From Coenobita brevimanus (taxonomy: Eukaryota > Arthropoda > Malacostraca > Decapoda > Coenobitidae): a stretch of 64,000 bases of DNA. The stretch lies in the NCBI GenBank assembly GCA_032717465.1, contig CM064713.1, positions 10,577,874 through 10,641,873 on the forward strand, read 5' to 3'. The translations under genes were made by a program, and so were the position numbers. This document shows, piece after piece, positions 13,345-23,542 of this stretch; position 1 is the stretch's first letter, and each line of letters starts with the position of its first letter. The notes under the pieces were generated by a model. The model searched no databases and was not told where the DNA came from. It worked only from the letters and a program-made list of their open reading frames with translations.

Positions 13345-13388
13345 GATCCACTGAAGATGACATAGATGAGTATGTCGAAACGTTTGGA
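13345..13388 (+). ncRNA. Hammerhead-ribozyme-like motif (Penelope-type), degenerate
   Basis: TCCA (13347-13350), then CTGAAGA (13351-13357, matching CUGANGA), one extra T, then GACATA/TATGTC as a perfect 6-bp stem II (13359-13364 with 13371-13376), then GAAAC (13377-13381), GTT and TGGA (13385-13388), which pairs with TCCA as stem I. Stem III is minimal, as described for hammerheads in Penelope-like elements. The extra base between the core and stem II departs from the consensus, so activity is uncertain. Confidence 0.5.
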
Positions 13389-13431
13389 CATAGTAAGAAT
13401 GCTGTTCGTTGCAACACTAGTATTGCTTTAC

Positions 13432-13445
13432 ACACACACACACAC

Positions 13446-13513
<68 letters not shown>
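13432..13513. repeat. (CA)n then (TA)n microsatellite
   Basis: Short CA run followed by about 60 bp of TA. It sits at the 3' end of the SINE that follows on the minus strand. Confidence 0.95.
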
Positions 13514-13516
<3 letters not shown>

Positions 13517-13895
13517 CCACTGAGGTCCACTGCAGGACCGACCTATCCCTACCGAAGCAAAGACGATATAGCCAATGTATCTCTTCCCAGTGGCTTAGAC
13601 TGTCTGGTAGAGACTGTATGTAAGATGAGAAGTGCTTGTGAGTGTGATTGTGCCGTAGTGTTGTAGTGGATTTGGATGTGTGTGTAGTCTGTGAACCAAG
13701 TGTAATCGGCCCGCCTTAAGCCGACTCGGTGCAAGCCTACTAGTATGCGACACTGGTTCAACCACAGCACCCCTTGGGTCCGCCAAAGTACTCAGTGGCT
13801 CAGTGAACGCTTCCCAAAGTTTTTACAACTCTGGCGGGAGGTGAACCCGAGCCCACCAGCGTGCGAGACGCACACTCTACCACTGTACCACAGAG
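13514..13895 (-). mobile_element. tRNA-derived SINE 1
   Basis: Minus strand. A tRNA-like head occupies about 13826-13895, with an A-box-like TGGTACAGTGG and a B-box-like GGTTCACCTCC (13837-13847). A 300-bp tRNA-unrelated body follows, ending at the (TA)n tract. RNA polymerase III promoter boxes and the missing intact cloverleaf point to a SINE rather than a tRNA gene. Family unknown. Confidence 0.65.
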
Positions 13896-14119
13896 GCTCC
13901 ATTCATTCATTCATCATTCAATCCTACGTTGCCCCAATAGGAGCGTAGAAGCCCGGGGCTAGACAAGTTGGTCCTAACATTTATGATGAGAGTGACTAGC
14001 CTCACTCATCCCTGAGTGGTATTACGTGAGAAATAAACCCTAACCATCCCTTGGATATAAACCTTCACCGGCTCAATCCGATTGGAGCTCCGTAATTAAC
14101 CATTAAACCACCAGGCGCC
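13896..14119 (-). mobile_element. tRNA-derived SINE 2 with ATGA-type tail
   Basis: Minus strand. The head at about 14040-14119 has an A-box-like TGGTTTAATGG and a weak B-box GGTTTATATCC. The body ends in a GAATGAATGA-type tail (about 13896-13920) that directly abuts the head of SINE 1, so the two lie head to tail. Confidence 0.55.
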
Positions 14120-14120
14120 A

Positions 14121-14410
14121 AAATTTGGTTATATGGTTACCACCCAGCATAGAAAATGGTTTCCTGGTGTACAGGAAACCATTTGGCTTGTCACCCAGTG
14201 TAGATTCACCTACAAGCAGAAGGAAGAGGAAAGAATGAAGGAAAGAAAGACACAAGAGGGAGTGTAAAGTCACCCGTAGGCAGAAGGATGAGGAAAGAAT
14301 GAAGGAAAGAAAGACAGAAGATGGAAGGAAAGAAGGATGGAAGAGAGGAAAGGGGAGACACCCGAGAGCAGCACTACATCACGTGAGTGAATGTTGAGCT
14401 CCCCCACCTA

Positions 14411-14413
<3 letters not shown>
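14121..14413 (+). repeat. Hairpin-bearing dispersed repeat, copy 1
   Basis: Shares TTGGTTATATGGTT, an inverted repeat AATGGTTTCCTG/CAGGAAACCATT (14155-14183), a purine-rich GAGGAAAGAATGAAGG block and a closing CCACCTACCA with the sequence at 19665-19912. Internally the block from about 14222 to 14315 is duplicated in tandem. Non-coding; possibly a SINE body. Confidence 0.6.

Positions 14414-14470
<57 letters not shown>
14414..14470. repeat. (TA)n microsatellite
   Basis: Pure TA run closing the hairpin repeat. Confidence 0.95.
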
Positions 14471-14472
<2 letters not shown>

Positions 14473-14519
14473 CCGAGGTTTACGGTAAATAACTATACAA
14501 TCATCAAATGCCTACATCT

Positions 14520-15120
14520 ACACCAAATTTTAATCCAAGGTGCGACACCCAGAGTCGCCTCTTACTGGAGGGGCTCTTCGCTGCGGGTCCAGACCAGTGG
14601 TATACACGGCCATTGACTTCTGGGCAGAATAAACGAAATTTAGGAGTGGTAGACCTTTGAATGGAACACTGAAAGGCCACCCTTCCGACAATAGGGAAGG
14701 ACACAAGTGAACTGGGAAGCACCACAATGGCTGCCGTTGTTTTGTACCAAGGAAAATAAAATCTTGCATAATGGTAGACCTCCACATGGGCCAGGTATAG
14801 ATCAGAGTGGGACCCGTGAGTGTTCTAGGATCCTAGCCAGTGATGAAATGCATGACCATAACTTTACCCAACATGGTAAAAACTTTGTGCAACAGTAGGC
14901 CTAAGTGTGGGACTCCCGATGTTCTCCCTCTATGTCGGGCGAAAGGAAGGGGAGGCCGACCCCGAGAGTCTCGGGGAACGCTGATATGTACGTAGGAAAA
15001 CACAGTTTTGTGCAGAGGTAGAACTCCACCCAGATCAGGTATTTGGCAGGCTGGGACTCTCCAGCATCTCACATAGGGGGAGGATGGGAAGATGGGTGAT
15101 CCAACGAAGGTGTGCAAGAC
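14520..15120. repeat. Degenerate tandem-like repeats
   Basis: Similar phrases recur: GGTAGACCT or GGTAGAACTCCAC, preceded by a TTTTGTGCA/CTTGCATA string and followed by GGGAC plus TCT. They occur near 14650, 14775, 14890 and 15015. Spacing is about 115-125 bp. Old, decayed tandem array; no coding domain recognised. The 15121-15394 stretch holds nothing I recognise. Confidence 0.4.
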
Positions 15121-15394
15121 CATTTTTTTACTTAATATAATTAAATATTATACAGTGGAGACCTTCTTCTGGCCCTGATTTTAGCCACAGGGGAATCCCC
15201 GTGGTTTTCCTCCCCGGGAAAACCAAAATATATTTCCCATCAGAATTTTGCAAAGAATCGTGCGGCTACCAAAGGTGTCCTTTCTCGTGTTTTTTTTCGT
15301 GTGCATAGCTGCTCAGTGAGGTTCCTTCTCACATTATCATTTTGGTTTCAAGTGGACGGTTAGCTATGGGCTATGGAATTAAGAGAAGAGATAA

Positions 15395-15397
15395 TAT

Positions 15398-15442
<45 letters not shown>

Positions 15443-15567
15443 CACACACATACACGCAGCCAATTGCATCCTAGGTGGATCCATCAATGTCAGGTTCACC
15501 CAGACCCCTTTCTGGTGCCTTGATAGAGGGTGAATGCACGACCCCTCTCCCTTTTTGTTTTCAAATG

Positions 15568-15615
<48 letters not shown>

Positions 15616-15653
15616 AAGAGCACTGTCTTTCTATACGACTCATACATCCTTTT

Positions 15654-15695
<42 letters not shown>
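15395..15695. repeat. (CT)n and (GA)n microsatellite cluster
   Basis: CT run at about 15399-15437, GA run at about 15567-15622, CT run at about 15656-15693. GA and CT tracts in opposite polarity could pair. Predicted Ser/Leu- or Arg/Glu-repeat proteins here are artefacts. Confidence 0.95.
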
Positions 15696-15696
<1 letters not shown>

Positions 15697-15699
15697 TCC

Positions 15700-16108
15700 G
15701 AGAAACTATGAAAATAAGAAGCCATAAAGAATACGATTGTTAAGAAAATGCACAGCAATGGATGGTAATACACTACAAAAAAAAAAAAACATAAGGAAAT
15801 AACTCGGAAAAATGCAAAAAGAAAAAAAAAACTCAGAAATTTCATGAACGCTTGTTCTCAGGCTTTTGTGGTCCTTCTGCTTGAATATTATATGTCTGCT
15901 GGTAGCTCGAATAAAATATTAGACTTTTTTCGACTATGAGAAACTTTTCCTGATATTAGAAAATATAGAAAATTTACAGAGATAGAACGAATGTTGTTTG
16001 CTCGGTGAACCACGAGAAAGGTAAGAAATTCTAGTGAAAACTCAAGACAGTGATGGACGAACAAAAGGAAGCTGAATTGAAGTTATTTTAATGAAAAAGA
16101 AAAGAAAT
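15700..16108. other. No recognisable gene
   Basis: A/T-rich single-copy-looking sequence with A-runs; no domain, promoter pair or repeat identified. Confidence 0.5.
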
Positions 16109-16116
16109 ATGAAAAT

Positions 16117-16780
16117 CTACCTATCTATCTATCTATCTATAGCCTGACGCCCTAATCCCGCAAAGGGTGGCCGCAGACAAAACGCCTCCAAGTCGCTCTG
16201 TCACCCACCATTTGACTACCCTCCCCCAACTCAATCCCCCCTCCCTCATATACCTCTCAACTCCATCCCTCCTCCTCATCCTCGGTCTACCCCTCCCTCT
16301 CCCTCCCTCCACCTCACCTACATACACCCTCTTAGTCAGTCTTTCATTCTCCAATCTCTCCACATGTCCAAACCACCTCAGTGTATATCTCCTAATCTTC
16401 TCAACTACATCCACATCCACCCCACATCGTTCCTTCACTTCATTCGTCAACCTGTCCCTCCATGTCACTCCACATGCTCCTCTCAAGTAACTCATTTCCA
16501 CTGCTCTCACTTTTGACTTGTTCCCCTCTTGCAAGGTCCAGGTCTCGCATCCATACGTCAGGGTAGGGATCACAATACTATCATGCAGTGACTTCTTAAC
16601 TACCATACTCACCTCCCTATTTCTAATCACTGCTTTCAGTGAACCAACAACCTTCCTTCCCTGCTGTACCCTTTCACGCACTTCATCCCCCAAAGTTCCA
16701 TCCTTACTCATCACACTACCCAAGTACTTGAATGCACTCACATTCTCCATATCCTCACCATCCAACCTCACTGTACATTC
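16117..16780 (-). mobile_element. RTE-A copy 2, 5'-truncated
   Basis: 664 bp on the minus strand, containing only the C-terminal part of the ORF plus the GATA tail. It is flanked on both sides by ATGAAAAT (16109-16116 and 16781-16788), an 8-bp target-site duplication. Truncation at the 5' end is typical of target-primed reverse transcription. Confidence 0.9.
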
Positions 16781-16784
16781 ATGA
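16133..16784 (-). pseudogene. RTE-A copy 2, C-terminal ORF fragment
   Basis: Reads through VRLDGEDMENVSAFKYLGSV, the LTYGCETWTLQEGN segment and the RWFGHVERLENERLTKRVY domain, homologous to the C-terminus of the other RTE-A copies. Relative to those, one residue is missing in the LTNE(E)VKERC region but the frame is kept. It lacks endonuclease and the RT catalytic box because of 5' truncation. Confidence 0.85.
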
Positions 16785-16788
16785 AAAT

Positions 16789-17963
<1,175 letters not shown>

Positions 17964-18431
17964 CAACATACGAAAACAGGCCGGACAGAATTAAACAAGA
18001 ATTGCATAAAAATTAACAATCATGGACAGATGGGCTGGTAGATGCCAGTGCTGGGCAGGTGCGCAAACACTTGTGCAAAGTGCAATTGAGCACCGTTGCG
18101 CTGCGGTGAGTATCGTTTGCGCATTGTGCACCACATGAGACCATGCGCAATATTGCGTTTGCGCACCTGCCTTGCACACCTGTCCTGTGGATTGCGCACT
18201 GCACAATCCAAGGGACACATGGTCTTGGGAGCTTCCCGTATGTCTGGACAAGGGATGGGGGAGGCTCGGGCGGGTCGCGAGGGTTCTGCTGGGGGGAGGC
18301 GGGAGGGACGGAGGTAGCAGCATTTCTTAAAATACTTCAACAGAGTTCATATATTTTAATATTTTCTAAATTATTATTATTAGTAAATAATAATAAATTA
18401 AAAATACATTATTTATTAAGAGTAGTATATG

Positions 18432-18553
18432 CAATTCCTTACAAAAATCATTAAAACATATTATATAAATCAAATATCCACAGCCTAATAATTTATTAGG
18501 CTGTGGATATTTGATTTAAATAATATGTTTTAATGATTTTTGTAAGGAATTAC
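18432..18553. repeat. Near-perfect palindrome, about 59-bp arms
   Basis: Left arm from AATTCCTTACAAAAATC to CCACAGCCTAATA is repeated in inverted order with a 3-bp centre (ATT) and about one mismatch. It would extrude as a long hairpin. It may be a foldback element inserted in the hAT-like transposon. Confidence 0.85.
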
Positions 18554-18647
18554 TTATGCAGATAAAAGTAAAAATGGCAACATCACAACATTTGTATCCC
18601 TGCCCCTCCGCTTCGCAGCCCGCTCACTCCTCTGTTTGAACTTCCAC

Positions 18648-19131
18648 GAGTGAAAAGGTTACTACGTGACAGTACTGTGATACCAACTCTAATGTATGGG
18701 AGTGATGCTTGGAGCTTGTTGAAGGGACAGAAGAGTGAGAGCTGTGGAAATGAGTTATCTGAGAGGAGCATGTGGAGTTACATGGAGAGACAGACTGACA
18801 AATGAGGAAGCGAAGGAGCGTTATGGTGTGGATGTAGATGTGATAGGATGCGTTATGAGAAACACGTGGAGGTGGTTTGGTCATATGGAGAGGATGGAGA
18901 GTGAGAGACTAACGAGGAGAGTGTATGTGCGTGAGGTGGAGGGGGGGAGAGGGAGGGGGGAGGTCAAGGATGAGATGGAGGGATGGAGTGGAGAAGTATA
19001 TGAGAGAGGGGGGTGTGAGCTGGGAGCAGGGCAGTGAAATGGTGGGGGACAGGGCGACGTGGAGGCTATTTTTGCTTGTTTGTGGCCAGTGGCCACCCCT
19101 TACGTGATTTAGGCGTCTAGCAATAGATATA
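18648..19131 (+). pseudogene. RTE-A copy 3, 5'-truncated C-terminal fragment
   Basis: Homologous to the last about 160 codons of RTE-A: GDSTVIPTLMYGSDAW-like start, RAVEMSYLRGACGVTWRDRL, RWFGHMERMESERLTRRVY, then a GRG-rich stretch, and a GATA-type tail (about 19115-19131). It matches the 1450-4645 copy more closely (VIG rather than VVEK before the RWFGH block). Frame breaks near the GRG-rich run show it is dead. No clear target duplication seen. Confidence 0.8.
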
Positions 19132-19548
19132 TAGATAGAATAATAATAAATAAAAATATGCTAATTTATTTAGATATCTCAATATTTTACAGTAATTCCC
19201 ACAAACATATGCAAATGGTTTGCGCTACCCCTTAGCGACATTGCGCAAGCTAAATATTAGATTGTGCACTTGTGCAAATTTCAAATAATGAAAAATAATA
19301 AATAAAAGTAAGTAAGTATGCGATTTTATGTAAATATCTCAATATTTTACAGTAATTTCCACAAATATATCAAAATGGTTTGCGCTTGCGCTTTGCGACA
19401 CTGTGCAAGCTAAATATTTGTCAGATTGCACACTTGCGCTTGCGCAAGGTAGTGAACTGTGGATTGCGCATTGCGCTTGCACAAGGTCCTTCTTCGTTTG
19501 TGCTGCCCACCACTGGTAGATGCACTGACTGATATGCTGAGTGACAGC

Positions 19549-19662
19549 TATCTAACTGTCTATAGCCAGACATCCATAAGGGGTCACCGTTTGTCTTTGA
19601 GTTAGTGGTCTTACGGGGAGGGGGACTAACTCTTCGCCAACCCACATATTGACAAGTAGGGA
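19549..19662 (-). mobile_element. Internally deleted RTE-A derivative (5' leader joined to 3' end)
   Basis: On the minus strand, a segment like the RTE-A 5' leader (GGGTTGG...GTTAGT...CCCC...CCCCGTAA) is followed after about 25 bp by a segment like the RTE-A 3' end (GGTGACCCCTTATGG...TCTGGCTATAG) and a GATAG tail. The whole ORF is missing. It is diverged from RTE-A, so it may be a SINE-like non-autonomous passenger or an old deletion product. Confidence 0.5.
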
Positions 19663-19664
19663 AC

Positions 19665-19912
19665 ATTTTTTGGGTTGGTTATATGGTTGACATTCAGAAT
19701 GTAAATGGTTTCCTGGCTTACAGGAAACCATTACACTGGTCACCAAATGTAAAGCCTTCTGAAAAGGAAAGAAGAGTAATGAAAAGTTAGAGGAAACATG
19801 GGAAAAACAGGAAAAGAGGAAGGCAGACGCAAAAACAATGATAAAGGTGAAGGAAGAAGTCAGCTCTACATCAAATGAGTAATGATGGTCGCCACCACCT
19901 ACCACAGATACT
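19665..19912 (+). repeat. Hairpin-bearing dispersed repeat, copy 2
   Basis: Second copy of the 14121-14413 repeat, with the same TTGGTTATATGGTT start, AATGGTTTCCTG/CAGGAAACCATT hairpin (19704-19732) and CACCACCTACCA end, but without the internal tandem duplication. Confidence 0.6.
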
Positions 19913-20580
19913 GTAGATGGATGGATAACTCGACGGAGAGACAGACTGATAACTACAGTAAGCTAATGGATGGATGGATAGGTTGATGCATACAGTAGGT
20001 AGATGGATAATGGATGACCGGTATTTCTATGTATAAGTTCAAACGGGACCGCTGTAGGATCAAATCTTCCCCTCGGAGAGAGAGGGTGACAGAATTAGCC
20101 CTTCATCATGCTGGCCAAGTATGAATGGGAATGGAGTGGCTATGGAAAGTGTGGTGCATAAAAAAGTCGAAGTGATGTAATGGATATGTTTATGTATTTT
20201 AGAGTATGTATATGCCATCTGTACAACTGCCAGGACGATAACATTTGCAGGCACAGGAAAGAACAAAATACCCACTTTAAATGTCCGCCACATGGGTTCG
20301 AATCCTACACTGGAGGCCCAGCCATCGAGAGACGAGTACGCTATAGGTCGAGTTCACCAAGCTGCATAATAAATGAATAAATAGATAAATAAACTGCGTT
20401 ATAGGCAGAATTACGGCCAGATAGATGAATGGATAGATACATAGATGGATATGGGTGTCAACAGTTAGATAAATAGAGGATAGTAAAGGCAAACGACCGG
20501 TGAGGTAAATGGATGGCTGGATAGGCTGGATAGGTATGTGTGTATTTAGGTATGTATGCATCAATGTAAACCCGTATTAA
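19913..20580. repeat. Degenerate GATG/GATA repeats with a tRNA-SINE remnant
   Basis: GGATGGAT- and AGATAGAT-rich stretches at about 19913-20010 and 20400-20560. Between them, GGTTCGAATCC (near 20296) is a perfect pol III B box, followed by a short body and an AATAAATAGATAAATAA-type tail ending about 20393. This fits a 5'-degraded tRNA-SINE on the plus strand. Confidence 0.45.
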
Positions 20581-20925
20581 AGCGGCTTGCTTGCACACAC
20601 CTGGTATGACCGGACACCTTTACTTTAAACCTTTCAAGCCACTTTTTACCGGTCTTGAAGAGCAACTAATCCACAGGGCTGAGGAACACAAGTGACACTG
20701 AAGAAGTGACCTGTTCCATGGTTATAAGTGCTGTACCCTGGATTATAGGTGACGAAAGCTGTTAGAGTGTGGGGAGAGTAGTGCATTTGGCTGTTTGTAA
20801 GCAACAAAGTCTGTGAATGTCGAAGAAGGAACCTCCATAAGGTCCGTACATCATCATCATCATCTAAGTCTCCTAATACCAAGTCAGTTCACTTTCCATC
20901 AGTGCGCAGGGAGGCGTGGCTTGTG

Positions 20926-21000
20926 TGACGTCAGCTGGCTTAAATAACAGGGAATGTATAAAAGGGCAGACTCAAATTAAACATTTATAATAAGGCAAAA
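20926..21000 (+). promoter_or_regulatory. Possible promoter: CRE and TATA box
   Basis: TGACGTCA (near 20926) followed about 30 bp later by TATAAAAGG (20956-20964), then an ATG at about 21000 that opens only ten codons (MKKGKKCELV). The pairing and spacing are promoter-like, but no gene follows that I can recognise, so this could be a relic or chance. Confidence 0.25.
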
Positions 21001-21574
21001 TGAAGAAAGGGAAGAAGTGCGAACTCGTTTAACCCTATAATATAGCAGTAGGTTCCCTCACACCCCTATACCTTCCCTGACACATTTCAGTCCCTTCCCT
21101 CAATTCTCCGGACTGAAAATGTGTCATGGTCTGATAAGGGGGCAAGCATACAGTACACTCACCGTCATGGTCAGGAGTCAACTGAACACCAGGGTTTCAT
21201 GCCAGTGCCAGTCGACGCCACTCCGATGACCCACCCCCTGTGCGAGCGTGGTGCTGTTTTAGAAGGAAGTGATCCGACTTGATATTAGTAGACTTAGATC
21301 ATCATCATCATCATCCGAGTTCTTTTTCCACCCAAGAGTGCAGTGAGATGGCGTCTAGAGGGCAGGAGAAAGAAAACACATAGAGGGATAACTAACAAAT
21401 GTCTACCAAGTTAAATAGATCAAACTTTCATTTACACATCATTCAACCCTCCGGAATCCTTATTGAACCTCACAATAATATATGCATTCAGATTTCCACA
21501 CTTCACATGACCCATCATGTAGAGTCAGTCAGACTTCTGTCAAGTCAACGGGAATAAAACAGGGGTGACAAAGG
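21001..21574. other. No recognisable gene; one hairpin
   Basis: An inverted repeat GACACATTTCAGTCC/GGACTGAAAATGTGTC lies at about 21079-21124. An ATC trinucleotide run is at about 21298-21318. Otherwise featureless. Confidence 0.45.
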
Positions 21575-21770
21575 CTTGTCATATCATATTCCATACAAAA
21601 TTTTTCCAGCCAGTTCATTCCACTGTTCCTAGCCTCATAATCCAACTATTTATCACTTTCTCAGATATTCTTTTACCATATCAGACCACCTTCTCCACTG
21701 TCTAACACTTCATCCCACCTTCAAATTCGCCCAGATACAGCATTTTCACCCCGACAGGGTGCGAACATCG
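21575..21770 (-). pseudogene. Decayed RTE-D 3' fragment
   Basis: The plus-strand phrases TTTTTCCAGCCAGTTCA, CCACCTTCAAATTCGCCCAG and AGATACAGCATTTTCA line up in order with the RTE-D copy at 23837-24607 (C-terminal domain and 3' UTR). Too diverged to translate. Family link by eye only. Confidence 0.45.
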
Positions 21771-22082
21771 TGAGCATAATACAGCACCCTCTAAAATATC
21801 CGCCCCGAATGGGAATGAACACATTTCAAGGGGATCTGCAGCCTGATTCAACTGATGCAGCCTCCAGGATGGGAAGGTAAATGGACAGATTGTTAAGTAG
21901 ATTTATGGGTAGATGGATAAATTGATTGACAGGTAGATTGTTTGGTAGATAAATAGACTGAAATACTACTGTACTGACAACTAGAGGAATGGCTGGATGG
22001 ACTGACAGTTTGACAAGTACGGAGGAAGCGATGAGTAGGTACTTAAACATGGAGAATGACCAAATGCAGAGTACAGGATCCA

Positions 22083-22133
22083 GCTTATTTCAACGTTTTG
22101 CCCACCAGAGCTTCTTCAGGAATTACATCATTG
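22083..22133 (-). ncRNA. Second hammerhead-like motif, degenerate
   Basis: Minus strand: TTCCTGAAGA, one extra A, GCTC/GGGC stem, then AAAAC in place of GAAAC, GTT and GAA. Same layout as the 13345-13388 motif, including the extra base after the core, but with the first G of GAAAC changed to A. Typical of Penelope-type repeat ends; probably inactive. It lies downstream, in the same orientation, of the PLE endonuclease and Y-box frame. Confidence 0.4.
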
Positions 22134-22309
22134 GACAGTTGTTGTTGTTGTTGCTGGAATACTCGCCCCACACATGGTGGGGCATGGGCAAACAAAAGAG
22201 CCCGTCAGAGTCAGGCAAAAACAATGCTCTCCAGTGAGAGCCAAGCAGGGCAGATGGACAGACAAGGAAGGGCAGCAAGGGCAGGAGAAAAGCAGCAAAG
22301 CCCACAGTG

Positions 22310-23542
22310 TCATTGCGGCCGTGCCCGATCTAGCAGATCAGTGGCAGGAAGGCAATCATGGGCAGGCCGAGAACTCATGTTCACGGCCATCGAACAGCTC
22401 CAGTTCACCTGACATCGGAGCCGAAAGCACTGGTACTTGGCAAAGTTCTGTATAACCAGTTGAGCCATTGCGTCAATGTTCTCCTCAAAAATTTTGTTAA
22501 TGTCGGCAGCTGTAAATCGGTGCTGAAGATCGTAGATTGGCTCAACGTGATCAGGGGTAGAGGTCGAGGCGGTGGTCTGAGTACCGGAAGATGGAGGAGT
22601 CAGTGTGGCCTCGAGCTGAGCTGGAGGGGCAGGAGAGGTAGCAGCTGGCAAGAGGTCCACCAAGCTCTCAGCAGCAGATCGTGAAACTGAGGAGGGAGGG
22701 CTCTTAATGTCTTGATGGACTGAGGGGGCAGGAGAAACAGCCTGTTCCCCCTCGGTTGCTGATGGCAGAGGGTGGACCTCAGTGATGGTAGTAACGATGT
22801 CCAAGTCCATAGCCATGGACAGCTCCGGGTTGGTGATCTTGGATGCAGTCGTCCTGTTGAGGAGGCCATTAAGTTGCAGCCGTTTGCGCAGTGTTTTGTG
22901 AGGCCGAGGTGGAGGTGGCCATGGCTGTGGCTGTGACTGAGGCTGTGGCTGCAGCTGCGGCCGCTGGGGTCAACATTCCTGACCAGGGGCAGAACATGCA
23001 TCGCCGGCAAAACTCTGAGGGATGGCAAGGTGTGGTAGCCTGTTCCTCTAAAAAACCTGAGGGAGGAGAATGTGCAAAACTGCCTTGTCATCCCCAGTAA
23101 AAGCCTCCTGCTTAGCGAGACACATTGAAACGATGGTGTTTATCTCCCCAGAACACCGAAGACCTCTAGGCCGGCGTTTCTGGGCAGAGGGGTGTCGCCA
23201 TGCATGGGCAGAGCCCTGCACAGCAACACCCACCGGTCCAGTGACATCCCTAGCCTCAGGACCCTTAGGTGACTGATGGAGACGAAACTCCACTGTCTCA
23301 CCCTTGCCGAGAGAGCACCGAAAGTGCCATGGATTCGGTGCAACGATCCCGAATCTGTGCAGGAAAACATCAGCACTGGTATCCCGGCATTTGATGAACC
23401 CGTACCCAGACTTCACGTTAAACCAAACCACCACACCACTGATCGTCGTGACTCCCGGCAGCTCTGAATTACTGCTGTATGGCCCCCTCGATGGGTCAAA
23501 GGCATGAGCAGTAAGGGAAGAAGTCGCTCGCTGGTCGGACAT
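22310..23542 (-). pseudogene. Intronless cold-shock-domain (Y-box) reading frame, broken
   Basis: ATG at 23542 opens MSDQRATSS. A cold-shock domain follows at residues about 34-105: GVVVWFNVKSGYGFIKC (RNP1 core GYGFI), DVFLHR (RNP2), then GETVEFRL and a KGPEARDVTGPVG extension characteristic of Y-box proteins. These bind mRNA and single-stranded nucleic acid. TAG at 23048-23050 ends this 164-codon piece. The same frame continues past a TGA (22970-22972) through a Pro/Gln-rich stretch (PQLQPQPQ) and a Ser/Pro-rich tail to 22310. Whether that tail belongs to the same protein is uncertain. The domain is uninterrupted by introns and begins about 30 bp after PLE sequence in the same orientation. 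It could be a retrocopy or an ORF captured by the PLE; it is not intact. Confidence 0.7.

Larger units (their letters stand above)
18046..19515. mobile_element. Non-autonomous hAT-like DNA transposon
   Basis: Ends are CAGTGCTGGGCA and, inverted, CAGTGGTGGGCA (11 of 12 identical), the hAT-type terminus. Both ends are flanked by GTAGATGC (18038-18045 and 19516-19523), a perfect 8-bp target duplication as expected for hAT. Sub-terminal regions at both ends are packed with TGCGCA/TTGCGC motifs, likely transposase-binding repeats. There is no transposase frame. A palindrome (18432-18553) and a 5'-truncated RTE-A copy (18648-19131) lie inside, so the transposon predates the RTE-A insertion. Confidence 0.87.

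Noticed and set aside
15342..15845. Ser/Leu- and Arg/Glu-repeat proteins
   Set aside because: Translations of the (CT)n and (GA)n tracts.
20285..20395. tRNA gene at the perfect B box
   Set aside because: No A box at the right distance and no cloverleaf; a SINE-like body and simple tail follow.
22600..23091. 163-residue minus-strand frame overlapping the Y-box frame
   Set aside because: Out of frame with the cold-shock domain, His/Ser/Leu-rich from GC-rich sequence, no domain. The frame continuous with the cold-shock domain is preferred.
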